A stretch of 64,000 bases of DNA from Desulfurella amilsii (GTDB taxonomy: Bacteria > Campylobacterota_A > Desulfurellia > Desulfurellales > Desulfurellaceae): the NCBI RefSeq assembly GCF_002119425.1, contig NZ_MDSU01000018.1, positions 248,001 to 312,000 of the forward strand, in the 5' to 3' direction. The position numbers and the translations under genes were made by a program. The notes below the pieces were generated by a model. It saw nothing but the letters and a program-made list of their open reading frames with translations. It was not told the DNA's origin and did no database searches. Positions 48,544 to 56,749 of this stretch are shown here, in pieces (position 1 is the stretch's first letter; the number at the start of each line of letters is the position of its first letter).

Positions 48544-49777
48544 ATGGCAAAGGACACTATCATGGCAACGCAAGGAGAACTGAACAGACTCCACGTAATT
48601 AAAAATGTTTTAGAAGGCAGCCTTACGCAAGGCAAAGCGGCAAAAATGCTTTCATTATCCGTAAGGCAGGTAAAAGGATTAGTTAAAAAAGTCAAATCAA
48701 CCGGAGATATTGCAATTGTGCATTCCTCAAGGGGAAAGCCTTCACACAGAAAATTATCAGGCGAGATTAAAACAAAAGTGTTAAATTTGTACAAGGAGAA
48801 ATATCCCGACTTCGGTCCGACTCTTTTTTGCGAAAAACTTCTCGAATATCATGACATAAAATTAAGCGACGAGACATTAAGAAAATGGTTATTGCAGGAG
48901 GGATTATGGAAAAGAAAGAGAAAAACAATAATCCGCAAACAGCTGAGGGAAAGAAAGCACTGCTTCGGCGAAATGCTTCAGCTGGACGGCTCTCATCACG
49001 ACTGGTTCGAGGGCATAAGTGATAAATCCGTTCTTATATCTTTTATAGACGATGCCTCCGGTATGGTCTATGCAAGATTTTACGAATACGTTGGAACTAT
49101 TCCCGCAATGAGCCTATTAAAGCAATATATTGAAGAATACGGTCTTTCCGATGAGCATTTACTCGGATAGGCATACCACATATAAATCGACCAATAAAAA
49201 TAAAGAGTCCTTATCCCAGTTTGAAAGGGCTCTTTTTGAACTCGGAATAGAATTAATACATGCCAACAGCCCTCAGGCTAAGGGCAGAATAGAAAGATTG
49301 TTTAAGACACTGCAGATAGGTTAGTTAAAGAGATGAGATTAAAAAATATAAGCGATATTAATACCGTCAAATAGTTTTTTAAAAGAATATCTGCCTATTT
49401 TCAATGAAAGATTCGGCATCGTTCCCTTTGACGATACAGACGTAAATGTAAGGATAGACAAAACTGTCAATCTTGATAGTTATTTCTGCATTAAGCAGGA
49501 AAGAACCGTTAAGAACGACAATACGATATCCTATAACTCTAAGCTATATCAGTTAGAGCCTCTAATCAGGGCAAAAAAGGTAACGGCAGAAGAACATTTA
49601 GATAACTACTTGCATTTAAAATATAACGGCTCATATATTAAATACAAGGAGATAACAAAAAGGCCGGTTAAACTCATAGAGAAAGTAACTAAAATAAGAA
49701 AAAAATATATACCTCCTTCGGATCATCCGTGGAGAAAACCGTTTAAGGAATATTTTCAGGCGGCGGACGAAAAATGA
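48544..49777 (+). pseudogene. ISNCY/IS1202-like DDE transposase, three frameshifts
   Basis: A helix-turn-helix N-terminus (KAAKMLSLSVRQVKGLVKKV) is followed by a DDE integrase core. Asp 1 is in GEMLQLDGSHHDWFEG, Asp 2 in MSIYSDRHTTYKS and Glu in SPQAKGRIERLFKTLQ. Translation shifts frame near 49143 (one extra T in a TTT run), near 49317 and near 49373. The C-terminal part then runs open to TGA at 49775. As read, only a 208-residue N-terminal product ending before the second Asp is made, so it should be inactive. The start has AAGGAGG 5 bases upstream. Confidence 0.85.
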
Positions 49778-49839
49778 ATCCCTTCGCAAACTCTTTTTAC
49801 TTGCGCTCAAAGAGTATTACTACTTAGTTTTCGTCCGCC
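49762..49839. repeat. Nested inverted repeats at the transposase 3' end
   Basis: GGCGGACGAAAA at 49762-49773 pairs with TTTTCGTCCGCC at 49828-49839. A second inverted pair, ACTCTTT and AAAGAGT, sits inside the 54-base loop. The outer arm includes the last transposase codons. Could be a transcription stop or a former element end. Confidence 0.65.
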
Positions 49840-49860
49840 ATTAAACAAAGCTGAAAAGAG

Positions 49861-49891
49861 TTTAAAAAACGTCGGCATATTAATATTAATT
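49861..49891. repeat. 31-bp direct repeat, left copy
   Basis: An exact 31-base match to 50597-50627, beginning TTTAAAAAACGTCGGCATAT. The two copies bracket the cupin gene, its promoter and its downstream hairpin. Confidence 0.9.
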
Positions 49892-49948
49892 TTAATTTTA
49901 ACCAAAAGAAGACATTCCTATTTTGCCTTGACATTGTTAAAATTAAAT

Positions 49949-49976
49949 TTGACTTCTAAAAAATTAATGTGATACA
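49949..49976 (+). promoter_or_regulatory. Candidate promoter for the cupin gene
   Basis: TTGACT and GATACA are separated by 16 bases, with an extended -10 TG two bases upstream of the hexamer. A perfect TTGACA at 49928 has no suitable partner. The cupin ATG lies 36 bases after the -10 with GAGGAGG just upstream. Confidence 0.4.
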
Positions 49977-50011
49977 ACACTAAATATAGGGTTAATACTG
50001 AGGAGGAAAAT

Positions 50012-50422
50012 ATGGCAAAAAACGCTATTTTTATCAGGACGCCCGAAATAAGCTGGACGCCCGCAAGTTCTATTTACGGCGAATCCGTATTGTACAACGG
50101 TAAAGAAATAGTTTTTGTAAAACAGTTGACTAACAGGCTTGAACAGGGAAAAGGAGTAGCTTATTTAATTAAACTCATCCCTCCTGAAAGCAAAATAATT
50201 AGAACGGTAGCCGTTGCCAGTTCAGACGAACACGTTTATATACTTGAAGGGGGATACTGTTACAGGAACGGAGAGCAAAGATTATTCCCCGGAGATTATG
50301 TATTGAATCCCGAAGGTCATCCGCATGCCGCTTTAGTTAATATTGAAACGGTGGCTCTTGTAGTATGCACTGGAGCAACGGACGAGGTAAAGGAAATTAC
50401 TGTGATAGAACCGAAACTTTAA
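50012..50422 (+). CDS. Cupin-domain protein, apparent cargo of the element
   Basis: A 136-residue single-domain beta-barrel. The two cupin motifs are SSDEHVYILEGGYCYRNGE (His and Glu ligands) and LNPEGHPHAALVNIE (two His), so a mononuclear metal site is likely intact. No helix-turn-helix is fused. Its codons are noticeably richer in G+C than the host genes nearby. It is the only intact gene in the element and may be a small metabolite-binding or stress protein; substrate unknown. Confidence 0.83.
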   Translation: MAKNAIFIRTPEISWTPASSIYGESVLYNGKEIVFVKQLTNRLEQGKGVAYLIKLIPPESKIIRTVAVASSDEHVYILEGGYCYRNGEQRLFPGDYVLNPEGHPHAALVNIETVALVVCTGATDEVKEITVIEPKL

Positions 50423-50521
50423 TAAGGAACATCTTTCTCGTTTACGAGCATTTTTAAGTCGTTTAACAACTGAATCTGCATCCTTAAGGAAATAGTTTTT
50501 GCAAGAGGGAGTCTTTTCGCG

Positions 50522-50590
50522 GGAATAAAAAATAAAGGTGTCGAACATATCACAGAATTAAAGAAATTTGATACCTTTATTTTTTATTCC
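50522..50590. repeat. 21-bp near-perfect inverted repeat (strong stem-loop)
   Basis: The arms 50522-50542 and 50570-50590 are complementary except at one base, with a 27-base loop. Each arm carries an A/T tract (AATAAAAAATAAAGG), so it could end transcription in both directions: after the cupin gene and after the convergent reductase gene. It could equally be a small non-autonomous element. Confidence 0.75.
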
Positions 50591-50596
50591 TTTTTC

Positions 50597-50627
50597 TTTA
50601 AAAAACGTCGGCATATTAATATTAATT
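50597..50627. repeat. 31-bp direct repeat, right copy
   Basis: Identical to 49861-49891. It sits one base before the right terminal inverted repeat, so it looks like subterminal element sequence that was duplicated when the cupin segment arrived. Confidence 0.9.
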
Positions 50628-50637
50628 GAAAGGTGGC

Positions 50638-50653
50638 ATTGTTATTTAATCGT
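50638..50653. repeat. 16-bp direct repeat, right flank of the insertion
   Basis: Second copy of ATTGTTATTTAATCGT. It contains the stop codon and the last codons of the reductase gene (minus strand). Its first three bases are shared with the right terminal inverted repeat. Confidence 0.7.
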
Positions 50654-51694
50654 TTTTTTATATAAATTCTTTAATAGTAGCCAAAATAAATCTTTTGAGC
50701 TTTTTGCCCCTTTCAAATAATCAGCCAATACGCTTTCATTGCCTTTTGATAGTTTTGAAAAAACGAAATAAGGAAACTTTGCAACTATCTGGGATATATA
50801 GTAACTATACTTATTACCTTCTAAAATTTTGCTTGCAAGGCACACATAAGCTTCATAGGGGTTTTTAGGAAAACTCAAAATGGAAGCTGCAGCTAAATGG
50901 GCACTGTAAATTGCGTTATATATGCCTTCTAAACTAAAGGGGTCAGCTAAACATGCCGCGTCGCCAACGAGTAAAATATTACTTTTCCCTAAGTTATTTT
51001 TAGAAAAAGCGATAGGTATAAAATAACCTTTAACATCAAAAACATCATCTGTTTTATAATATTTGTAAAAAAGTTTGTTTATATTCTTTTTGGGTGATGC
51101 AATGCCACATGCTTGATTTTGAGGAAAAGACCAATAATAATTGATTTTCCCAAATCCTATGTCAACATTTATATAATCTATTAAAGTATTGCTTTTGCCT
51201 TGTAAAGTTTTTATTGTAAACTTTGGCTTTATATGCAAAATTTTTCTTACCGTTGAGTTTGCACCATCGGCACCTATTAGATATTTTGACTTGTAATGGT
51301 TCTTGCTAGTATATACTTCTATCATGGTATCATCGTAACTTAAGGCTATTAATTTTTCATTTTCAAATTTACAACCGCTTTTTACTGCGCTCTCAAGTAA
51401 GTAGTTGTCAAATACTTTTCTATCAACAAAATAGGCAAAAGGCTCTGTTGATTCTATACTCAAACAAGCACTTTTTTTATAGCTTAAAATAGCTTTAAAA
51501 GCTATTTTCTCTGACAAATCGCCAATATTTGGTATGTAATCGATAATTTTTGCAGAAACACAACCACCGCACAATTTAACTCTTGGAAAAGCTTTTGAAT
51601 CAATAATTAAAACTTTATAGCCACATTGAGATAAAATTTTTGCAGCTGTAGAGCCCGCTGGGCCTGCACCTACCACAATACAATCATAAAACAT
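50642..51694 (-). CDS. Geranylgeranyl-reductase-family FAD oxidoreductase
   Basis: A 350-residue flavoprotein with the dinucleotide-binding motif CIVVGAGPAGSTAAKILSQ, the family motif KLCGGCVSAKII and FAD-contact LLVGDAACLADPFSLEGI. Members reduce isoprenoid double bonds of quinones, lipids or archaeal-type chains. In this organism reduced menaquinone side chains are a plausible target. Its 3' end coincides with the insertion boundary; before the insertion it would have lain directly upstream of the atp operon. Confidence 0.85.
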   Translation of the reverse strand: MFYDCIVVGAGPAGSTAAKILSQCGYKVLIIDSKAFPRVKLCGGCVSAKIIDYIPNIGDLSEKIAFKAILSYKKSACLSIESTEPFAYFVDRKVFDNYLLESAVKSGCKFENEKLIALSYDDTMIEVYTSKNHYKSKYLIGADGANSTVRKILHIKPKFTIKTLQGKSNTLIDYINVDIGFGKINYYWSFPQNQACGIASPKKNINKLFYKYYKTDDVFDVKGYFIPIAFSKNNLGKSNILLVGDAACLADPFSLEGIYNAIYSAHLAAASILSFPKNPYEAYVCLASKILEGNKYSYYISQIVAKFPYFVFSKLSKGNESVLADYLKGAKSSKDLFWLLLKNLYKKTIK

Positions 51695-51752
51695 AATTGA
51701 TTTTTATACAATTATGATATAAAATGCAACAAGTTTTTTTGGAAGGTTAAGG

Positions 51753-53780
51753 TTGAATAGAAAAAAAGTTTTGATTTCACTATTAATAATAAGCATAGCT
51801 ATCGTGCTGGGGTTGGCATATAGATTTTATAGCATCCATGTATGGAATCAAAATCCTTCCAAATACTACTATAAAGGCAATGCCCTATATACAGAGTATG
51901 ACGCTTTTTACTACTCGTACTATGCAAAAGCTTTTAACGAAGGTCACTACAAGCCGCTAAAGCAAGATCCATTAAGGTTTTATCCTGATAAAATAGCTAC
52001 ATTTCCACCTGTAATTTTCATGATTAGCTTTTTGAGCGCTGAGCTTTCAAAACTATTACATGTGTCAATTGAAAATTTATCAGTTTACATGGTCCCAATC
52101 TTAGCTGTTTTATTTGTTATACCGCTTGTGTTTTACCTAATGGATTTAGGCTATCCATTTGCTGCTTTTAGCTCTTCTGTTACCGGTGTTTTATCTTTGA
52201 TTTATATAGCACGCACACTCATAGCCAGGCTAAGGCCAGATTGCATGAATTTATTTTTTCCTTTGGCGATAGCTTATTTTTTGTATCTGAGCCAGTTTAG
52301 AAAACCCAAGAAAAGCTACATATATGCATTTTTAGCGGGGATTTTTGCCCAATTGTACTATTGGTGGTATATGCATGAAGGCATTATACTGGCATTTGCA
52401 ATTGTATATATTGTTTCATTTGGTTTTATTGAAATAAGTGAAAAAAGTTTTCTGCATATATTTAGTTTTGGTATTTATAAAAAACGATGGAAAGAAATTG
52501 TTATTTTTCTTATAAGTGCAAACCCAATTATACTTTATATGGGTATTCACAATGCAATTTTTTTGATTAATGTATATTTGATTGATTTTTTTAGACCCAC
52601 TATGGGAGTATTTCCCAATGTTTTTGTATCAATTGCAGAAGCTGCAAGGGTTAATTTGCATTATTTAGCTAAGCTTACAAGTGGCAATTTTGCTGTATTT
52701 GTAGCATCTTTAGCAGGATTAGCGTTGTTTTTAATGTTTAACTACAAAAAGTTTCTTGTTTTTTTACCTCTGTTTTTCATTGGTCTTATGGCTTTTAAAG
52801 GTGCTGAACGCTTTGCTATGTATTTGGCACCATTTTTAGGTTTAGGTTTTGGCTATGTGTTTGATTTGTTAATAAAACCTAAATTAGGAAAACTGACTAA
52901 TGTGAAAAATGTTTTGGTTGGGCTTTTTGCCGTATCATTAACACTTATTCCGCTTGCTCCAAATATTGTTATAGCAGAACCAAAAATTACACCTCAGCTG
53001 GAAGCTGACTTTATAAATTTGGGAAAAATTACGCCAAAATCGGCTGTAATCTGGACATGGTGGGATTATGGCACTGCTATAGAATACCTTGCAAATAGAG
53101 CTACATTCCATGATGGCCAATCACAAATTTACCCAAAGACATACTTTATAGCTACAAGTTACTCTGATTCGGATCCCAAAATTGCATATAACACCATTAG
53201 CGCTATCTCAAATATTGGCAATACTGGTATAGAAAAATTGCTAAAACAAAAAAACTCACCCCAACAAATAAGAGATAAAATATTTAACGGCCAATTCAAT
53301 GCACCGCTCAAAAGACCAATATATTTTTCATTTACTGGGGATGAAATTGGCAAATTTGGGTGGATAAATTATTTTGGTACATGGGACTTCAAAAAGAAAA
53401 AAGGGTTATTTGAGCCAATTGGTCAGCTTGGAAACTGCAGAGAAATTTCAAAAGACACTATTTCTTGTGGTTTAAATGAAATAGACACAAAAGAAATGTA
53501 TCTAAAAACTCCATCGCTAAAACTTAATATAAACACACTTGCAATTTACAATGATAAAAAACTTACCCTTAAGAGCTTAGATACGGGAGGTTTATATATA
53601 GATATAGTGTATTTTAAAAACTCAAAAATAAATGTTTATATTCTCCAACAACAATCCTTTTACTCTATGTTTAACCAAATGTACATCTTAAGAAACTACG
53701 ACCAAAAATACTTTCAGCTTGTCTATAATAACTTTCCTACAATGGTACTCTACAAAGTAAATAAAGAGCCATTAAAATAA
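51753..53780 (+). CDS. pglB: STT3/PglB-type oligosaccharyltransferase
   Basis: A 675-residue membrane enzyme that transfers a lipid-linked oligosaccharide to Asn in N-glycosylation sequons. The N-terminal half has about 11-13 helices and the acidic metal motif TEYDAFYYSYYAKAF; the second acidic-loop region is near ARLRPD. The periplasmic domain starts with the signature TWWDYGTAIEYLANR (WWDYG, near residue 435). Start is TTG at 51753. No other pgl gene is adjacent. The 3' end overlaps the convergent polyferredoxin gene by 9 bases. Confidence 0.9.
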   Translation: MNRKKVLISLLIISIAIVLGLAYRFYSIHVWNQNPSKYYYKGNALYTEYDAFYYSYYAKAFNEGHYKPLKQDPLRFYPDKIATFPPVIFMISFLSAELSKLLHVSIENLSVYMVPILAVLFVIPLVFYLMDLGYPFAAFSSSVTGVLSLIYIARTLIARLRPDCMNLFFPLAIAYFLYLSQFRKPKKSYIYAFLAGIFAQLYYWWYMHEGIILAFAIVYIVSFGFIEISEKSFLHIFSFGIYKKRWKEIVIFLISANPIILYMGIHNAIFLINVYLIDFFRPTMGVFPNVFVSIAEAARVNLHYLAKLTSGNFAVFVASLAGLALFLMFNYKKFLVFLPLFFIGLMAFKGAERFAMYLAPFLGLGFGYVFDLLIKPKLGKLTNVKNVLVGLFAVSLTLIPLAPNIVIAEPKITPQLEADFINLGKITPKSAVIWTWWDYGTAIEYLANRATFHDGQSQIYPKTYFIATSYSDSDPKIAYNTISAISNIGNTGIEKLLKQKNSPQQIRDKIFNGQFNAPLKRPIYFSFTGDEIGKFGWINYFGTWDFKKKKGLFEPIGQLGNCREISKDTISCGLNEIDTKEMYLKTPSLKLNINTLAIYNDKKLTLKSLDTGGLYIDIVYFKNSKINVYILQQQSFYSMFNQMYILRNYDQKYFQLVYNNFPTMVLYKVNKEPLK

Positions 53781-54746
53781 ATCTTTTACGTAGCTGAGTA
53801 ATTCTTCCTTTTTTTTGTTTTTGATCTCACATTCTGGACAAATTTCAGCATCAGTATAGTAAACATTGCCACAAGAACAAATTTTTTTCGGTTTTTCACA
53901 AAGCTTTAGTGCTTTCGGTATTAAATCATCTACGAAGGCTTTTTCTTCAGATATGGCGTTTTTTGGACACGCATCGATGCAATTTTTGCAAGCGCTGCAC
54001 ACAGAGGGGTTAAAATAAATTGCGGCTGTTTGATCTTTTTCTATAATTATAGCACCTTTTGGACACACTGACTCACAAATTGAACAAAAATCACAATTAT
54101 CGTTTATTGATAGGTTTATTGTGCCGTTATAACAAGCGCGATTTTTGATATTTTCTTTTACAAGCTCAATCAAAAAATTTCTTTTGGGTAAATTTCCTTT
54201 TATTTTAAATATATTCCTCCTTGGTATACCAAGGTTTGGCTCAAATGGCTCGCTTGATTTGGCTTGTGTAATTTTGATTGATTCAGTGCTCATATCCAAA
54301 GCTTTTAGGATTTCTCTTGCTTTGTTTAGATTTTTTTCAAAAACTTTAAGTGAGTTTTTGAATTTACAATCATTGCAATCACCTGTGTAAATGTTAATAT
54401 AACCAAACTTCAATACAAAATAATCAATCAAATTTTCAGATAACCTTGCAATGCACGATAATTTGTTTTCGCCTTGCGCAAAAATACAACCAAACGAAGG
54501 CTTTTCTACACTTTTAATGATTTCAATATCCAAATTTCGATTCAAATCAATTGCGTCGTTTTCGCAAGCGCTATAGCATACACCACAGCCAATACAATCC
54601 AAAACAACTACCTTATTATTAAAATCGATAGCTAAAGCTTCAAATGGACAAGCCTTTATACACTCATTGCAGGCACTTTTCCAGTAAGTGATGTGGGAGC
54701 AAAACTCATTTATGCTGATTTTTCCTGTAAATACAAAATCGTTCAT
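53772..54746 (-). CDS. Polyferredoxin-like protein with C-terminal zinc ribbon
   Basis: A 324-residue soluble protein with two ferredoxin modules: ACNECIKACPFEA with LDCIGCGVCYSACENDA near the N-terminus, and CDFCSICESVCPKGA with SVCSACKNCIDACPKNA near residue 215-270, giving up to four [4Fe-4S] sites. The end has CSCGNVYYTDAEICPECE, a zinc-ribbon pattern. A middle Cys cluster (GDCNDCKF) adds to this. It overlaps the CLC gene by 4 bases. It could be an electron carrier; the partner enzyme is unknown. Confidence 0.78.
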   Translation of the reverse strand: MNDFVFTGKISINEFCSHITYWKSACNECIKACPFEALAIDFNNKVVVLDCIGCGVCYSACENDAIDLNRNLDIEIIKSVEKPSFGCIFAQGENKLSCIARLSENLIDYFVLKFGYINIYTGDCNDCKFKNSLKVFEKNLNKAREILKALDMSTESIKITQAKSSEPFEPNLGIPRRNIFKIKGNLPKRNFLIELVKENIKNRACYNGTINLSINDNCDFCSICESVCPKGAIIIEKDQTAAIYFNPSVCSACKNCIDACPKNAISEEKAFVDDLIPKALKLCEKPKKICSCGNVYYTDAEICPECEIKNKKKEELLSYVKDLF

Positions 54747-56551
54747 TTGTTTTCTAAATTAAGCTCCTTTAACTTTTTGCTGTAAATATCAGATATGTCA
54801 GCAAAACTCACAATACCTAAAAATTGAGAGTTTTCAACAATAGGAAGCCAAGTGGTTTTATTTGCACTCATTAATTTCCATGCATCTTCTAAAGTAGTTG
54901 AACAAGTAGCAGATGCTGTTCCTAGTTTTACAAAACCTTTTATTGTCTTATTGGTTTCATTTATGATATCGTACAAATATACAGTTCCAACAAACTTATC
55001 ATTATCCACAACAGGCAAAGAAGAAAAGTAATTTTTAAACATCAAATCTTTTGCAGTTTCTATGCTATCTTTTGTATTCACAGCAATTTTTCTATACATT
55101 CCAATATCTGATATTTTTAATCTTTCTAAAAATGGAATATTAAATTCGCCAAAATGCGCCGGCGAGTCTTTTTGTGTATTCACTTGAGATTTGTATATAG
55201 TAGTGCTTCCAGATATTAGGTAAGATATAGATACTGCTATCATTAAAGCTGGCAGAAGCTGCAAGCTACCCGTCATTTCTACAACCATTAATGTAACAGC
55301 AATGGGCACTTTACCGGCAGCACCAAATAATGCTAACATACCAACAATAACAAATGCCCCAATATTGTACTGGCTAACAAGTGCAGGAAATAAATAATGA
55401 AAAATAATTCCTAGGCTAACACCAATAGATGCACCTATAAACATACCAGGTGCAAACACACCACCCGAGCCGCCAGAGCCAATTGTGAACGCAGTAGCTA
55501 TAATTTTTATAAAAGGCATTAATAAAAAAATCACCAAAACAGGCAAACCAAATGAAGGGAATATACTAAATTTTCCGTTTATAAGCAATTGAAGCCAACC
55601 ATACCCCACACCCATAACTTCAGGGAAAGCTAAAGATATCAAACCACTTACAAATCCACCGATCGCCGGTTTATATATGTTGTTAATATTTAGTTTTGTA
55701 AACTTATCTTTTACATAATAGAATGTTTTTGGGTATAATATTGCAATATAGCCACAAACAACCCCTAAAATAACATAGAAAGGTAACCTAAGCGGGTTAA
55801 AGGGCGATTTGTAAAACCCAAAAATTGGTTCAAATCCAACAAAACTTCCAAATATAGAGTATCCTATAGCGCTTGCAACAATAGCCGGGTAAATAATTTC
55901 GGATTGCAAATCCCTCTTGTAAAGCACTTCAGCAGCCAAGATTGCACCGCCTATTGGAGCTTTAAAAATTGTGCCAATACCTGCACCAATCCCAATTGCG
56001 ACAATTATTCTCTTATCTTGCACATTAAGGTGTAAAACTTTACCAATCAACGAACCAATACCAGCAGAAATTAAAGCAGTTGGCCCTTCTCTGCCGGCTG
56101 ACCCACCAGAGCCAATTGTTATAGCAGAAGCTATGGTCTTTAAAAAAATCACGCGAGGTCTAATATTGCCCTCTTTGTTATGGTAAGCATCAATTGCCGC
56201 ATCCGTACCGTGCCCTTCTGCTTCGGGTGCGAACTTAAATATTAAAAAACCTGATATTAAACCACCTAAAACCACTACAAAAGGTATTAAAAAAGTTCGC
56301 TTTATTACAAAAACTTCGCTGACACCCTCACCTTTTGGCAGTGGCAATACAGCACCCAATAAATAGTGCAAAAAAAACCATTCAGCAAGCTTTATGCTAT
56401 AGTAAAATACTAAAGCACCAAAACCCGCAACAATGCCAACTATAGCTCCCAAAATAAGCCACTTCAAAAAATGAGACTGACTTGAAATTAAAAAGCCCAA
56501 ACCTTTAGTTAATTTGTAAAATTGAATCTTTATTACACTAAAATTACTCAT
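54743..56551 (-). CDS. CLC-type anion transporter with C-terminal CBS pair
   Basis: A 602-residue protein from MSNFSVIKIQ (ATG at 56551; a TTG seven codons upstream is less likely). Membrane domain with the CLC motifs GSGGSAGREGPTALISAGIG (gating Glu in GREGP) and GSGGSGGVFAPGMFIGAS. The usual G-S-G-I-P anion motif reads EGHGTDAAIDAYH, as in the CBS-bearing bacterial group. Two CBS domains (about 485-600) bind nucleotides. The CLC-F fluoride signature is not seen. Divergent from the fluoride riboswitch. Confidence 0.9.
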   Translation of the reverse strand: MSNFSVIKIQFYKLTKGLGFLISSQSHFLKWLILGAIVGIVAGFGALVFYYSIKLAEWFFLHYLLGAVLPLPKGEGVSEVFVIKRTFLIPFVVVLGGLISGFLIFKFAPEAEGHGTDAAIDAYHNKEGNIRPRVIFLKTIASAITIGSGGSAGREGPTALISAGIGSLIGKVLHLNVQDKRIIVAIGIGAGIGTIFKAPIGGAILAAEVLYKRDLQSEIIYPAIVASAIGYSIFGSFVGFEPIFGFYKSPFNPLRLPFYVILGVVCGYIAILYPKTFYYVKDKFTKLNINNIYKPAIGGFVSGLISLAFPEVMGVGYGWLQLLINGKFSIFPSFGLPVLVIFLLMPFIKIIATAFTIGSGGSGGVFAPGMFIGASIGVSLGIIFHYLFPALVSQYNIGAFVIVGMLALFGAAGKVPIAVTLMVVEMTGSLQLLPALMIAVSISYLISGSTTIYKSQVNTQKDSPAHFGEFNIPFLERLKISDIGMYRKIAVNTKDSIETAKDLMFKNYFSSLPVVDNDKFVGTVYLYDIINETNKTIKGFVKLGTASATCSTTLEDAWKLMSANKTTWLPIVENSQFLGIVSFADISDIYSKKLKELNLENK

Positions 56552-56598
56552 TCTTAAGTTATTATAGCGCAATTTAAAGTGTTTTCAAGCTTTTGGTA

Positions 56599-56626
56599 TT
56601 GACAAAAAAAATAAAATTTATACAAT
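56599..56626 (+). promoter_or_regulatory. Promoter of the fluoride-riboswitch operon
   Basis: A perfect TTGACA at 56599 and TACAAT at 56621, spaced by 16 bases, end about 12 bases before the aptamer. The location fits transcription starting just ahead of the riboswitch and confirms its plus-strand orientation. Confidence 0.7.
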
Positions 56627-56637
56627 AGCGCGTAAAG

Positions 56638-56687
56638 AAAGGCGATGGAGTTCGCCTTAAAATGCCCACCTTGGCTGATGACTCCTG
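56638..56687 (+). ncRNA. Fluoride riboswitch (crcB motif) aptamer
   Basis: GGCGATGGAGTTCGCC forms stem 1 (GGCG/CGCC) with an 8-base loop. The loop GGAGT pairs with ACTCC at 56681-56685, giving the family pseudoknot. Between them the short stem TGCC/GGC encloses CACCTT and is followed by the conserved GGCTGATGACTCCT. All landmark elements of the crcB motif are present in order. It is the 5' leader of the Hyf-like operon, not of the CLC gene, which is on the other strand. Confidence 0.92.
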
Positions 56688-56704
56688 CATAAAATGTAGG
56701 AGTC
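56680..56704 (+). promoter_or_regulatory. Expression-platform hairpin of the fluoride riboswitch
   Basis: GACTCCTGCAT and ATGTAGGAGTC form an 11-pair stem with an AAA loop. Its 5' arm includes the ACTCC used by the aptamer pseudoknot, so the two folds exclude each other. No U-run follows, so the mode (termination without U-tract, or another mechanism) is unclear. Confidence 0.65.
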
Positions 56705-56749
56705 ATGTATGCGTTCTAAATTTCAATTTATAATAATGCGAGGGTTTAT

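Larger units (their letters stand above)
48481..50640. mobile_element. Degenerate ISNCY/IS1202-like element with cupin cargo
   Basis: The ends carry a near-perfect 12-bp inverted repeat: AATGTCACCTTT at 48481-48492 and AATGCCACCTTT read inward from 50640. Inside are a frameshifted DDE transposase, nested hairpins, a 31-bp direct repeat pair and a cupin gene. Base and codon use is visibly richer in G+C than the surrounding genes, which suggests transfer. ISNCY/IS1202-like is judged from the transposase motifs. Confidence 0.7.

Noticed and set aside
48453-48794. 113-codon open frame antisense to the transposase start
   Set aside because: It lies opposite a clear transposase N-terminus with a good ribosome site and has no recognisable domain.
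49762-49839. CRISPR-like repeat
   Set aside because: Only a single pair of inverted arms; no regularly spaced repeats or cas genes in the window.
54743-56551. CLC-F fluoride exporter
   Set aside because: The selectivity motif reads EGHGTD and the protein carries CBS domains, unlike CLC-F; no riboswitch on its strand.
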